In this document: positions 1 to 8,698 of the stretch, piece after piece | Layout: the number at the start of each line of letters is the position of its first letter | Numbering within the stretch: position 1 is the stretch's first letter | Source of the DNA: Methylobacterium sp. J-030 | GTDB taxonomy: Bacteria > Pseudomonadota > Alphaproteobacteria > Rhizobiales > Beijerinckiaceae | Assembly: GCF_022829545.1 (NCBI RefSeq) | Contig: NZ_JAKSYM010000150.1 | Coordinates: forward strand, 54,273-118,272 | Direction: 5' to 3' | Length of the DNA stretch: 64,000 nucleotides | Position numbers and translations under genes: made by a program | The notes under the pieces: model-generated | The model's database searches: none | What the model was told of the DNA's origin: nothing | What the model saw: only the letters and a program-made list of their open reading frames with translations

Positions 1-125
1 TCGCCGCAGGTATCTCCCTCATCGTCCTGGTCGGGCTCTGGCACGTGTACCCAGCGCTCTTACGACGGAGACGGGCGCTTCCCGCCAGGCACGGAATGCC
101 AGACGAAATCATCGGGCTGCGCTGA
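1..125 (+). CDS. C-terminal end of a membrane protein (partial, cut by window start)
   Basis: An open frame enters from the left edge and ends at TGA 123-125. The last 40 codons encode one hydrophobic segment (about residues 3-13 of the visible part, ISLIVLVGLWHVY) followed by an arginine-rich stretch (LLRRRRALPARHG), the usual pattern of a last transmembrane helix with a positive cytoplasmic tail. Family and function cannot be read from this piece. It is convergent with the phosphate transporter gene that ends at 192 on the other strand. Confidence 0.5.
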   Translation, partial: AAGISLIVLVGLWHVYPALLRRRRALPARHGMPDEIIGLR

Positions 126-191
126 CTGTCACTCGTGCTCAGGGTTGGCACATATCATACCGGACCTTACGGGAGACGACTTGAAGCCACC

Positions 192-1202
192 TTACGGCAG
201 CGCTAGGCCGGCCAAGCCGTAGACCAGCGCCGCCACGAGGGCGGCCGCCGGCATCGTAATCACCCAGGCTACCACAATGCCCTGGGCCACGTTCCAGCGG
301 ACCGCCGAGACGCGCCTTGCCGCGCCGACGCCCACGATCGCCCCGGTGATCGTGTGGGTGGTCGAGACCGGGATCCCGAAGGCAGTCGCGGCGAACAGAG
401 TCAGTGCACCGCCGGACTCGGCGCAGAAGCCTTGCATGGGTGTCAACCGCGTGATCTTCGATCCCATCGTGTGCACGATGCGCCAGCCGCCGAGCAGTGT
501 GCCGAGCGCCATGGCGCTCTGACAGGACAGCACGACCCAGAGCGGCACGTGGAACGCGACGCTTTCCTCTCCATGGGCGTAGAGGAGCACGGCGATGATG
601 CCCATGGTCTTCTGGGCGTCGTTGCCGCCGTGGCCCAAGGAGTAGAGCGAGGCCGAGACGAACTGCAGCTTGCGGAACAGACCGTCCACAGCAACTGGCG
701 TGGAGCGCACGAAGATCCACGATACGCCGAGCACGAGCAGCAGCGCGAGTAGGAAGCCCAGCGCCGGCGAGAGCACGATCGCGGCGCTCGTGGTGATGAC
801 GCCCGGCCAGACGATTGCACCCAGGCCGGCTTTGGCGACGCCGGCCCCGAGAAGGCCGCCGATGAGAGCGTGCGAGCTGGATGACGGAATGCCCGCATAC
901 CAAGTCAGCAGGTTCCAGGTGATCGCCCCGCCGAGCGCGCCCAGGATCACGCGGTCATTCACGACTGCGACGTCGATGATGCCGGACCCTACCGTACCTG
1001 CGACGTGCAGGCCGAAGACCAGGAACGCCACGAAGTTGAAGAACGCCGCCCAGAACACGGCGTAACGCGGCGCCAGCACTCGGGTCGATACGATGGTGGC
1101 GATCGAGTTGGCGGCATCGTGCAAACCGTTCAGGAAGTCGAAGAACAGGGCGACGGCGATGAGGGCGATCAGGAGTGTCACGCGTGCGGTCCGTCGTCTC
1201 AA
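192..1202 (-). CDS. PiT-family inorganic phosphate transporter
   Basis: 336 residues, inner-membrane low-affinity phosphate permease. The N-terminal half has the PiT signature around residues 20-35 (FDFLNGLHDAANSIATIV) and the second half repeats it as GHGGNDAQKTMGII near residues 190-203, the duplicated GxNDxx motif of the family. A third family landmark, GIPVSTTHTITGAIVGVG, lies near the C terminus. About ten hydrophobic helices are visible and the length is normal for short PiT proteins. Its ATG overlaps by 4 bp the end of the upstream DUF47 gene, so the two are translationally coupled. Family knowledge: PiT proteins run on proton or cation gradients and are often paired with DUF47/PhoU-like proteins. 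Substrate is inferred from family. Confidence 0.92.
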   Translation of the reverse strand: MRRRTARVTLLIALIAVALFFDFLNGLHDAANSIATIVSTRVLAPRYAVFWAAFFNFVAFLVFGLHVAGTVGSGIIDVAVVNDRVILGALGGAITWNLLTWYAGIPSSSSHALIGGLLGAGVAKAGLGAIVWPGVITTSAAIVLSPALGFLLALLLVLGVSWIFVRSTPVAVDGLFRKLQFVSASLYSLGHGGNDAQKTMGIIAVLLYAHGEESVAFHVPLWVVLSCQSAMALGTLLGGWRIVHTMGSKITRLTPMQGFCAESGGALTLFAATAFGIPVSTTHTITGAIVGVGAARRVSAVRWNVAQGIVVAWVITMPAAALVAALVYGLAGLALP

Positions 1203-1840
1203 ACGTGCTCGACGACGATGCTGCTGATCTGGTTCGCCACGTCCTCGAACCGATCCATCACCTTCTCCAAGTGGTCGTAGAGTTCGGACCCGACCAGGAA
1301 AGCCATGGGATCCTGCCGGGACGCCCTGAACAGCGCCTTCAGACCGGCATTGTGCAGATCGTCGGCGCGGCCCTCCAGCTGGATGACACGCTCGGTCAGG
1401 CTGTTCAGCGCGGCGGCGTTCTCGCCCAGTGCCCGCAGCTTCGGGAGAGCCTGCGCGATCACGGCTGCGGCTTCCTGGATCACTTCGCCCATCTCGCGCA
1501 TCGCCGGCTCGAAGGCAGTCACCTCGAAGAGCTGGACCGCTTTGGCGGTCTTGAGCATCTGGTCGATGGCATCATCGAGCGAGGTGACCAGCGCCTGGAT
1601 GTCGCCGCGGTCGAAGGGCGTGATGAAGGTCCGGCGGACCGCAAGCAAAGCGTCCCGGGTGATGGCGTCAGCCCTGTCCTCGTGCTCGGCGATCGCGCGG
1701 CAGGCCAGCGGCACGTCCTGCGTTCCATCGAGCAGCGCCCGAAGCGCGGCCGCACCGTCCACGAGCGTGGCGGCATGGCGCTCGAACAGATCGAAGAAGC
1801 GGTCCTCCTTCGGCATGAGCGCGCGAAACCAAGCCAGCAT
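1199..1840 (-). CDS. DUF47 / PhoU-like phosphate transport accessory protein
   Basis: 213 residues, predicted all-helical and cytoplasmic. The opening (LMPKEDRFFDLFERHA) and the later EHEDRADAITRD and LEGRADDLHN segments are typical of the DUF47 family, which folds like PhoU and carries acidic metal-binding motifs. The gene is upstream of, and overlaps by 4 bp, the PiT transporter. DUF47-PiT pairing is widespread and suggests control of transporter activity. The start at 1840 is the first ATG; an internal ATG 24 bp downstream would keep the whole domain. Confidence 0.88.
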   Translation of the reverse strand: MLAWFRALMPKEDRFFDLFERHAATLVDGAAALRALLDGTQDVPLACRAIAEHEDRADAITRDALLAVRRTFITPFDRGDIQALVTSLDDAIDQMLKTAKAVQLFEVTAFEPAMREMGEVIQEAAAVIAQALPKLRALGENAAALNSLTERVIQLEGRADDLHNAGLKALFRASRQDPMAFLVGSELYDHLEKVMDRFEDVANQISSIVVEHV

Positions 1841-2136
1841 GCGAAGTCCCGGTGTTGAGGGTTAATCGTCCCGCGGCCGCGGTCGTGCTTGGCGACATAC
1901 CATGGCCGTTGAAGATGCGAGTGCATCAATCTCGCGAGCCGTCGAGAACTGCTGTTTGGATGGCGGAAGGCGACTTTGAGGGCTGTGATGCAGCCGCTCA
2001 CAGCTTTCCGAGCGCCTCACCGCTCGATGAGCTGCACGCCACGTGTGTCAGTTTTTGTCACGTGAGCGTCAGCATTAGTCGTTTGCCGGCTTCACCGAGG
2101 GGCGGCATCCTGTGCGTGAACGATGCAGGAAGCAGG

Positions 2137-3378
2137 ATGACGCTCGCACCACAGCTTACCTCCTCTCGGGCTGTTGCTCCGTCACGGGACGCGTCACGCA
2201 CGCTGGTAGCGACCGGCGTCAACCACGCCCTGCACGACGGCTACACGGACTTGATCTACGTGCTCCTGCCGGTCCTGCAGGCGGAGTTCGGTCTAGGTTA
2301 CGTCGCCCTCGGGCTGTTGCGTACCCTCTACAGCGGGACGATGGCGGCGCTGCAGATCCCAGCCGGCCATCTCGGGCAGGTCCTCGGTGCCCGCAATGTA
2401 TTGGTGCTCGGCACCTTACTCAGTGCGGTCGGCTATACAGTCGCGGGCGCGTCGGGCGGCTTGCTCGGTCTGTGCGTCGGCCTCGCACTGGGAGGGGCGG
2501 GCAGCAGCACACAGCATCCCTTGGCTTCCGCGGTGATCGCCCGAACCTACGGCCGGAGCGCACGGGGGCCACTCGGCACCTACAACTTCACCGGCGATCT
2601 CGGGAAAGCGTCGCTGCCGCCCCTGGTCGGCCTCCTGCTGACGCTGTTGAGCTGGCGCATGGCTCTCTGGGTCGTCGCCGGAATGGGCGTGGTGGTCGCG
2701 CTCGGTGTGGGTCTCCTGCTCCCGCGTGATTCTACCTCACCAGCAGAGTTGCCGGGCAAAGCCACGACAGCAATGGAGCCACAACGTACCGGGACCGTAC
2801 GGACCGGCTTCTGGCTGCTCGTCGCCATTGGCATGCTCGACAACGCTGCCCGGCCGGCCTTCCTGCTCTACCTGCCGTTCCTGCTGCAGGAGAAGGGCGC
2901 CGCGCTGACCACGGTGGGTCTCGCGCTCTCGTTGGTCTTCGTCGGCGGCGCGCTGGGCAAGGCCGTCTGCGGCCGGCTCGGGGAGCGCCTCGGCGTGACG
3001 ACAACTGTGATCGCCACCGAAGCCGGCACCGCCCTGGCGATTCTGGCGGTGATCGCCCTTCCGCTCGCCCCCGTCCTGCTGCTGCTGCCGGTGCTCGGCC
3101 TGATGCTGAACGGCACCTCCTCGGTCCTCTACGGCACCGTGCCGGACCTGGCTCCGGGCGGACGCGTCGAGCGGGCGTTTGCGGTGTTCTACACCTGCAC
3201 GCTCGGCGGCAGCGCGCTCGCGATCCCTCTACTCTACGGCCGCCTGGGTGACGCGGTCGGACCGAGCTGGGCGGCAGCCGCAGGTGCTGTGACCGCGCTG
3301 GTCGTAGTCCCGATCATGCTCGTCCTATCAACCCATCTCGCGAAGAGAGCGACCGTTCAGCAGCCTCTACCTCGCTGA
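2137..3378 (+). CDS. MFS transporter, fosmidomycin-resistance (Fsr)-like
   Basis: 413 residues from ATG 2137, which is preceded by a purine-rich AGGAAG ribosome-binding site at 2128-2133; the frame is open much further upstream (to 1852) but that stretch lacks transporter character. About twelve hydrophobic segments are visible with a central cytoplasmic loop around residues 195-215. The N-terminal HALHDGYTDLIYVLLPVL and the following EFGLGYVALGLL resemble the Fsr branch of the major facilitator superfamily, as does the QHPLASAVIARTYG segment. Probable role is drug or metabolite export across the inner membrane; the substrate is unknown. It stands alone upstream of an EamA transporter gene 43 bp away. 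Confidence 0.8.
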   Translation: MTLAPQLTSSRAVAPSRDASRTLVATGVNHALHDGYTDLIYVLLPVLQAEFGLGYVALGLLRTLYSGTMAALQIPAGHLGQVLGARNVLVLGTLLSAVGYTVAGASGGLLGLCVGLALGGAGSSTQHPLASAVIARTYGRSARGPLGTYNFTGDLGKASLPPLVGLLLTLLSWRMALWVVAGMGVVVALGVGLLLPRDSTSPAELPGKATTAMEPQRTGTVRTGFWLLVAIGMLDNAARPAFLLYLPFLLQEKGAALTTVGLALSLVFVGGALGKAVCGRLGERLGVTTTVIATEAGTALAILAVIALPLAPVLLLLPVLGLMLNGTSSVLYGTVPDLAPGGRVERAFAVFYTCTLGGSALAIPLLYGRLGDAVGPSWAAAAGAVTALVVVPIMLVLSTHLAKRATVQQPLPR

Positions 3379-3421
3379 TCAGGCCCATCCAGCGCCACAC
3401 TGGCAATCCCGAGCCGCTTCC

Positions 3422-4249
3422 ATGAGCCCGTTCGTCCTCGCTTGCGTGATGTGCGCCGCGATCCTGCATGCCGGCTGGAACGCGGTGCTCCGCGGCGGTG
3501 ACGACCGGCTCTGGTCCATGACGCTGATGATGATCGCGGTGGCCTGCGTCACCGCAGTGGCAGCGGTGTTCGTACCGTGGCCCAACGCGGCGAGCTGGCC
3601 CTACGTGATCGCATCGGCCATCATCCACACCGGCTACAACCTGTCCCTCGTGCGCACCTACCGCTTCGGCGATCTCGGGCAGACATACCCGATCTCACGC
3701 GGGTCCTCGCCCGTTCTGGTCGCCCTCGGCGCGATGATCTTCGCGCACGAGGCCATCAACATCGTCTCCGCCATCGGCATCGTGCTGGTGTCCGCCGGGA
3801 TCATCTCGCTGGCCTTCCAGGGCAAGGGGCTCCGAGCCGACTTCCTCCCGGCTGCCCTCACTACGGGCGTTCTGATCGGGGCTTACACCGTCGTGGATGG
3901 CATCGGTGTCCGGCTGGCCGGGAGCAGCGTGGCCTACACGAACAGCATGTTCCTGCTCTGGAGCCTCACGATGCCGCCCCTCTACTACCTGATGCGCGGC
4001 AAGCGCCCGGCCTACACCAGGGCGCAGACCGGGATGGCGCTGACCGGCGGCCTCGTCTCGCTCTTCGCCTATGGCATCGTCATCTGGGCCATGCAGTACG
4101 ACGCAATGGGCGTGGTGTCGGCGCTGCGCGAGACCAGCGTGGTCTACGCCGCCGTCATCGGGCGCGTGTTCCTCCAGGAGACGCTGACCACGCGTCGGGT
4201 CACGTCCTGTCTCGCGATTGCCATGGGCGCGGCGTGTCTGGCCTACTGA
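3422..4249 (+). CDS. EamA/DMT-family transporter
   Basis: 275 residues with about ten hydrophobic segments arranged as two EamA repeats, the drug/metabolite transporter layout. Characteristic pieces are the N-terminal ILHAGWNAVLRGG and the repeat-end segment GQTYPISRGSSPVLVALGA followed by a second copy near MGVVSALRETSVVYAAVIG. Length is normal for the family. Proteins of this branch are efflux or exchange permeases of unknown substrate. It starts 43 bp after the MFS gene on the same strand and could share its transcript. Confidence 0.85.
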   Translation: MSPFVLACVMCAAILHAGWNAVLRGGDDRLWSMTLMMIAVACVTAVAAVFVPWPNAASWPYVIASAIIHTGYNLSLVRTYRFGDLGQTYPISRGSSPVLVALGAMIFAHEAINIVSAIGIVLVSAGIISLAFQGKGLRADFLPAALTTGVLIGAYTVVDGIGVRLAGSSVAYTNSMFLLWSLTMPPLYYLMRGKRPAYTRAQTGMALTGGLVSLFAYGIVIWAMQYDAMGVVSALRETSVVYAAVIGRVFLQETLTTRRVTSCLAIAMGAACLAY

Positions 4250-4326
4250 TCGGTCGACTGGGGATTGAATTTGTTTCCTCGCCAAAACCGAGTGTTGGCG
4301 TCAATCAAACAGGAAGCGCAAGCAAC

Positions 4327-4785
4327 ATGGCGGCAGATTTGAACGTTCGGTCGGGTCAGTGCCATTGCGGGAGCGTGCGTTTCGAGGTGATGCTCAGCGA
4401 CGGCTTCGGCTCGATCCTGCGCTGCACATGCTCTTACTGCCGAATGCGTGGTGCCGTCGTTGCAATGGCAGGAAAGGACGGGGTTAAGATCCTGAAGGGC
4501 CAGGAAACGTTAACAAGCTACCGCTTTAACACCGGAGCAGCGCAGCACTTCTTTTGTTCCAGATGCGGAATATACACGCATCATCAACGGCGGTCCGATA
4601 CGGATTCATATGCTGTCAACGTGGCTTGCCTGGACGGGGTCAGTCCCTTCGATTTCTCCGAAGTACCTGTCACTGACGGCGTCAACCACCCGAATGACAC
4701 CGGCAGACCAGCGCGTCGAGCAGGTACCCTCCGCTTCATCGCCACTGACGAACCGCCGTCCAAAGATCCATCCGCCCGCTCCTGA
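4327..4785 (+). CDS. GFA-fold (CENP-V/GFA) zinc-binding protein
   Basis: 152 residues from ATG 4327, with AGGAAG at 4311-4316 as ribosome-binding site. The zinc-ligand cysteines of the GFA fold are all present: GQCHCGSVRFEV (CxC), LRCTCSYCRMRG (CxCxxC), and FFCSRCGIYTHH (CxxC). The family is named after glutathione-dependent formaldehyde-activating enzyme (Gfa), but most members have no proven activity, so a formaldehyde role should not be assumed even though it would suit a methylotroph. The last 30 residues are polar and probably disordered. Cytoplasmic. Confidence 0.85.
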   Translation: MAADLNVRSGQCHCGSVRFEVMLSDGFGSILRCTCSYCRMRGAVVAMAGKDGVKILKGQETLTSYRFNTGAAQHFFCSRCGIYTHHQRRSDTDSYAVNVACLDGVSPFDFSEVPVTDGVNHPNDTGRPARRAGTLRFIATDEPPSKDPSARS

Positions 4786-4794
4786 CCCGGTGCC

Positions 4795-5478
4795 ATGCTG
4801 AGCAACCTTGAGATCATCGCCCGGCTGGTGCTAGCCGCCATCCTGAGCGGCCTGATCGGCGTCGAGCGCGAGCGCCTGCTCTGGGCGGCTGGCCTGCGCA
4901 CCCACATGCTCGTGGGCGTCGGCGCTTGCCTGATCATGATCGTCTCGGCCTTCGGCTTTGGCGACGTGCTCGGCGCCAAGAACGTCGTGCTCGACCCCTC
5001 CCGGATCGCCGCCCAGGTGGTCTCCGGGATTGGCTTCCTCGGTGCGGGCACGATCCTGCTGCGTGGCGAGGTCGTGAAGGGCCTCACCACAGCGGCAAGC
5101 CTCTGGGCGGTGGCGGCGATCGGCCTCGCGATCGGTAGCGGCCTCTACGTCGCCGGGACCGCCACCACGTTCATACTGCTGGCGATCTTGGCCGGGCTGA
5201 AGCCGCTCCAGGAGCGCTACCACGACCGGCTCCAAGTTCAGCCGCTGCGCGTCCTGGCCGATGCGGGACAGGTCACGTTCGACACGGTGCGCGAGATCGC
5301 CGGGGATCGTGCGTCACGCATCCGCCAGTTCGTCGTGCAGCGAGCGGCCGACCCGGATCAGGACGAGATCCTGATCTCGTTCGCGCGTCTCCCGCGTCAG
5401 TCGGTCGCGGAGATCGCCCGCGCGCTCAGGGCACGCCATGGCGTCATCAGCGTCGAGAACGTCGAGGGACAGCTTTAG
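4795..5478 (+). CDS. MgtC/SapB-family membrane protein
   Basis: 227 residues. The first 140 residues hold four to five hydrophobic helices with the family hallmarks LIGVERERLLWAAGLRTHM, VSGIGFLGAGTIL and VKGLTTAASLWAVAAIGLA. The C-terminal 85 residues form a soluble ACT-like regulatory domain, as in long MgtC proteins. MgtC proteins are inner-membrane factors linked to growth at low magnesium and to modulation of ATP synthase or phosphate uptake in other bacteria; the role here is inferred. The gene begins 9 bp after the GFA gene. Confidence 0.85.
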   Translation: MLSNLEIIARLVLAAILSGLIGVERERLLWAAGLRTHMLVGVGACLIMIVSAFGFGDVLGAKNVVLDPSRIAAQVVSGIGFLGAGTILLRGEVVKGLTTAASLWAVAAIGLAIGSGLYVAGTATTFILLAILAGLKPLQERYHDRLQVQPLRVLADAGQVTFDTVREIAGDRASRIRQFVVQRAADPDQDEILISFARLPRQSVAEIARALRARHGVISVENVEGQL

Positions 5479-5636
5479 CCGTGGTCCCCAGCGTTTGCCG
5501 CACAACCGCTCCATGAGCGGCCAGTTGTCGGACACACACGGAACCAAGCGGCTAACGAAACAGATCGATCGGGGATGTCCATCCCCCGAAATCGGCGCAT
5601 GATACTGTTAGATCGGTGTTGGTGATGGGCAGGATG

Positions 5637-6371
5637 ATGGAGGTCCAGATCCTCGGCTGTGGGGACGCTTTTGGCTCCGGCGGACGCCTTCAGACATGCT
5701 TCTACATCAGGGCGGCTGGAAAGCGGTTCCTGATCGACTGCGGCACCACGGCCCTGATCGCGATGCGCCGCTTTGGCGTCAATCCCAACGCCATCGACAC
5801 GGTCTTCCTGACCCATCTTCACGGTGACCACTTCGGGGGCCTGCCGTTCCTCATCCTCGATGCGCAACTCATCAGTCGTCGAACGGCACCCCTGACCATC
5901 GCTGGTCCGCCCGGTCTGCGCCAGCGGCTGCCCGCGCTGATGGAGATACTCTTCCCGGGGTCGAGCAGCGTCGAGCGGCGCTTTGCCCTCGAACTCGTCG
6001 AGCTTGAGCCAGAGATCACGGCTGTCTTGAATGACGTTGAGGTAACACCGTTTCCCGTCCGGCACCCCTCGGGCGCCCCGTCCTTCGCTCTGCGGGTCAC
6101 CTGTGAAGGGCGGACACTCTGCTACACAGGCGACACGGAGTGGGTGGACGCCATCATTCCCGCTGCTCGAAGTGCCGATCTCCTGATTGCAGAGGGCTAC
6201 ACGGCCGAGCGACCCGTCCGGTATCACCTCGACTGGGCCACCCTGCGGCGACACCTGCCTCAGATCGCGCCGCGACGCGTGCTCCTGACGCACATGAGCG
6301 CGGAGATGCTCGGTCACCACCCGGACGGCTATGAGGCTGCCGAGGATGGGCTTACCGTCGCAATCCGGTGA
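5637..6371 (+). CDS. MBL-fold hydrolase, RNase Z-like
   Basis: 244 residues from ATG 5637; in-frame GTG 5616, ATG 5625 and ATG 5634 are alternatives, but the fold begins at MEVQILGCGDAFGSGG. The zinc motif HLHGDH occurs near residue 60, with a later GDTEW and a final THMSAEM giving further metal ligands. Overall layout (GxGDAxGSGGR start, active-site motif early, SGAPSFALRV before the second aspartate) matches the beta-lactamase-like hydrolases related to RNase Z and arylsulfatase-type AtsA. It has no obvious signal peptide. Substrate unknown. Confidence 0.82.
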   Translation: MEVQILGCGDAFGSGGRLQTCFYIRAAGKRFLIDCGTTALIAMRRFGVNPNAIDTVFLTHLHGDHFGGLPFLILDAQLISRRTAPLTIAGPPGLRQRLPALMEILFPGSSSVERRFALELVELEPEITAVLNDVEVTPFPVRHPSGAPSFALRVTCEGRTLCYTGDTEWVDAIIPAARSADLLIAEGYTAERPVRYHLDWATLRRHLPQIAPRRVLLTHMSAEMLGHHPDGYEAAEDGLTVAIR

Positions 6372-6493
6372 GACCCAGCAAGTTCGATTCCTGCCCTTCC
6401 GGCAATCGTGATCAGGGCAGTGGGGCCAAGCCCGCTTGATATAAGACGCTAACCGAGAAGGATTGGACGGTACGGATGGCCCGTCCTGCTGCC

Positions 6494-6784
6494 CTACTGG
6501 CCAGCGTAGCGCCGCCGTTCCTGTCGCCTCCTGATCTGCTCCACCATAGCTCGGCCAGTATTCGTAAGAGCCCAGCGGCCCTCGTTCTGCTGGACCAGTT
6601 CACGATCCGCCAAGCAGAGCAGTGTCCTGAGTTCAGCCCGACTGGATGGTATATACCCGTGCGAGAGTTCGCAGCGTGTCAGCATCATGCGTTGCTGAAT
6701 GGTCAGGTGGGTTCCCCACCTCATTTCGGCTTGTCCACGGATCTCAAGGCCGGATGGTGTACTTCTAAGACTGCAACGCTGCAC
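6494..6784 (-). CDS. Small hypothetical protein, possible winged-helix
   Basis: 96 residues; ATG at 6724 is an alternative start that would remove a poor first 20 residues. Not recognised. The C-terminal half (LTNTGRAMVEQIRRRQERRR) looks like the last helix and basic tail of a small winged-helix or DNA-binding protein, after a helical IPSSRAELRTLLCLADRELV segment. It lies on the same strand just downstream of the NUDIX gene (gap 54 bp) and could be co-transcribed with it. The call rests on composition and continuity only. Confidence 0.4.
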   Translation of the reverse strand: MQRCSLRSTPSGLEIRGQAEMRWGTHLTIQQRMMLTRCELSHGYIPSSRAELRTLLCLADRELVQQNEGRWALTNTGRAMVEQIRRRQERRRYAGQ

Positions 6785-6838
6785 CTGACAGCCGGTGCCT
6801 TGAGGCTCCGATACCTTGAGCTTTAGTCGCCACCTCGC

Positions 6839-7435
6839 TTATTCTTCGCCCATCAGGGCTCCCGCGAAGCCCTTTATTAGATGCGCAAGCTCGTCCTCCT
6901 GTACGAGGCACGCAGCTTCCGCCGGAGCAAACCAGTGCAGGGCGCGCTGGCTCTGCTCCGGCCAACGCTCATGCTGGCCATCAACGCGCAGCGCATAGAC
7001 GCGGACCTCGCAAGGGACCTCCACGCCGTTATCGAAGCGCTTATCGTAGCGGTACTTGCCGAGTGAGTTCGTCTCGATCTGTCCCTTCAGCCCGGCCTCC
7101 TCGAACGCCTCCCGCTCGGCGGCCTGATGCGCCTTGCGGCCGACCATCGGCCAGCCCTTCGGGATGATCCAGCGCCCGGTGTCACGCGAGGTGATCAGCA
7201 GTATCTCTAGCCGCCCTTCAGGGCTGATGCGGAACGGCAGAGCCGCAACCTGCTTGAGCGGCTTGGCCTGAGCCTTCCGCAGCAGCTTCTTTAGGCTCGA
7301 CCGTTTAGATGGCTTCTTCAGTGCAAACCTCAGGAATGCGGGCGGGAGGGGTTCGCTGCCAAGGGCTCTGCAACCAATCACACCATGGCACCTCCACATA
7401 GATGAAACGACCTCACCACATCGGGGGCAGATCAT
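6839..7435 (-). CDS. NUDIX hydrolase with Cys-rich N-terminal extension
   Basis: 198 residues. The NUDIX box lies at about residues 94-116 (GWPMVGRKAHQAAEREAFEE then AGL) and contains the REAFEEAGL core; the first glutamate of the classic box is replaced by arginine, as in the diphosphoinositol-polyphosphate-phosphohydrolase-like branch with RWIIPKGWP before the box. It probably hydrolyses a nucleoside or inositol diphosphate. The first 60 residues are unusual: CPRCGEVV and CHGVIGC suggest a zinc ribbon, followed by a lysine-rich linker. If a later non-ATG start is used the ribbon would be lost, so the extension is uncertain. Confidence 0.8.
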   Translation of the reverse strand: MICPRCGEVVSSMWRCHGVIGCRALGSEPLPPAFLRFALKKPSKRSSLKKLLRKAQAKPLKQVAALPFRISPEGRLEILLITSRDTGRWIIPKGWPMVGRKAHQAAEREAFEEAGLKGQIETNSLGKYRYDKRFDNGVEVPCEVRVYALRVDGQHERWPEQSQRALHWFAPAEAACLVQEDELAHLIKGFAGALMGEE

Positions 7436-7545
7436 CAGCAGCCATGATGCCTCTTTAGACCCGCATCTGGCGCAGGCGGACGGCCTACTGCCTATCCTTG
7501 TCTGTGGCGCGGGGGTGGGCTCTGGAGCGCATTCGACCCGCCCTG

Positions 7546-7703
7546 CTACTCCCGGGAACGGGCGATGTCCTCGGGGTCGAACCGCTCGCGGACCCGCTTG
7601 AAGCCCAACCCGACCGCGATGTGGGCGATTTAACGAAGGTTCGCCGGCCGATTCGCAGGACCTTGGGAACCTCGTCGGCGGTGAGGAAGCCGGACTGGCT
7701 CAT
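7546..7703 (-). pseudogene. Frameshifted helix-turn-helix (excisionase/MerR-like) gene
   Basis: From ATG 7703 the frame reads MSQSGFLTADEVPKVLRIGR, a typical small HTH_17/excisionase start, then loses sense near 7628-7635. Shifting frame there restores the expected wing: IAVGLGFKRVRERFDPEDIA, ending RSRE at TAG 7546-7548. The two halves together are one domain of about 50 residues, so I read this as a single gene broken by a small indel in the sequence or in the assembly. Intact relatives bind DNA and often act as excisionase or as plasmid and phage regulators. Confidence 0.65.
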
Positions 7704-7745
7704 AGGCCCTCCCGAAACACGGCTGAGTTTATCCAGCGCTGACAC

Positions 7746-8122
7746 CGTCTGCCACCGCCGGGAAGCGGGATGTTCATGCGCTCCGCCACCTCCCGGACCG
7801 GTCTGAGATCACGGACGAACGCCGCTACACCTAGAGACTGCGGTGCAGCCCGCCTTCCCTGACGGTGTCGTATCGGGCCTTACCCTTATGAGCGCTTGGG
7901 CGGTTGCGTCGTCACAAGCATTTGCTTCATCAAGAAGCGGCGCGAGCGAAACTGCCACCCGGCGCGCCCGAGCACCGCGCCCGGACAAGCCAAGCCGATC
8001 AGCGACGAGTACCGAGCGGCGGCTCTGACTAACGCGGCATGGTGGTCAAGGAGCTTCGCTCGAAGAGGAAGCCAAAGCGATAGGACGCTGACATGCCGAG
8101 GCGGTCGTCGGCCGATCAGACT
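7746..8122. other. Intergenic, no supported gene
   Basis: About 380 bp between the HTH remnant and the acetyltransferase. Short open frames exist on the plus strand, the last reading into a lysine/arginine-rich end (VVKELRSKRKPKR at 8041-8082), but none shows a domain or a convincing ribosome-binding site. It may hold debris of a former mobile gene. Confidence 0.3.
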
Positions 8123-8698
8123 TCACGGGCAGACAGCTTGAGGGCCGCGCCGTGGTTGCTCTGGTCGGGATCCATGACCCGGATGCAGGGCGCGCTGCAT
8201 CAACACGGTATCGACCCAGCGTCCGAGCTTGAACCCGACCTCCCGCAGCGTACCGACCATCTCGAACCCGAACCGGTGGTGGAGCGCGATTGAGCCGGCA
8301 TTGGCGCTGTCGCCGATCACGGCCACCATCTGCCGCGCCGATCCCTTCTCGCACTCGGCAATCAGCGCTCCGAGCAGGGCCGAGCCCACGCCTTGACCGC
8401 GCAGATTGTAGGCAACGTAAACTGAGTTCTCGATCGTGTGCCGGTAGGCGGGGCGTGGCCGGTAAGCCGTGGCGTAGGTGTAGCCCACGATGGCGTCACC
8501 GCGGGTTGCGATGAGGTACGGCAGCCCGGCGCTCAGGACGGCCACACGACGCGCCAGCATCTCGTCGGGGGTAGGTTGTACCTCCTCGAAGGTGGCCAAG
8601 CCCTTCAGGACGTAGGGCGTGTACATGCGCAGCACGTCGCCCATGTCGACTGCCTGCGCGTCACGCACCATGATCGGTAAGTGTTCCAGATCAGCCAT
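8123..8698 (-). CDS. Phosphinothricin-type GNAT N-acetyltransferase
   Basis: 191 residues, cytoplasmic. The GNAT acetyl-CoA site is LRGQGVGSALLGALI (about residues 99-113). The distal part (MVAVIGDSANAGSIALHHRF, then VGFKLGRWVDTVLMQRAL) is diagnostic of the Pat/Bar/YwnH branch, which N-acetylates phosphinothricin, methionine sulfoximine or related amino-acid analogues. Length is normal. It stands alone and is divergent from the phosphonate importer region. Whether it detoxifies a phosphinic amino acid or has another substrate cannot be decided from sequence. Confidence 0.85.
   Translation of the reverse strand: MADLEHLPIMVRDAQAVDMGDVLRMYTPYVLKGLATFEEVQPTPDEMLARRVAVLSAGLPYLIATRGDAIVGYTYATAYRPRPAYRHTIENSVYVAYNLRGQGVGSALLGALIAECEKGSARQMVAVIGDSANAGSIALHHRFGFEMVGTLREVGFKLGRWVDTVLMQRALHPGHGSRPEQPRRGPQAVCP

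Noticed and set aside
1852..2136. Upstream extension of the MFS gene
   Set aside because: The frame is open but the sequence has no transporter or signal features, and ATG 2137 has a good ribosome-binding site.
5475..6320. Minus-strand 281-codon frame opposite the MBL hydrolase
   Set aside because: Shadow of the real plus-strand gene, no recognisable domain and biased composition.
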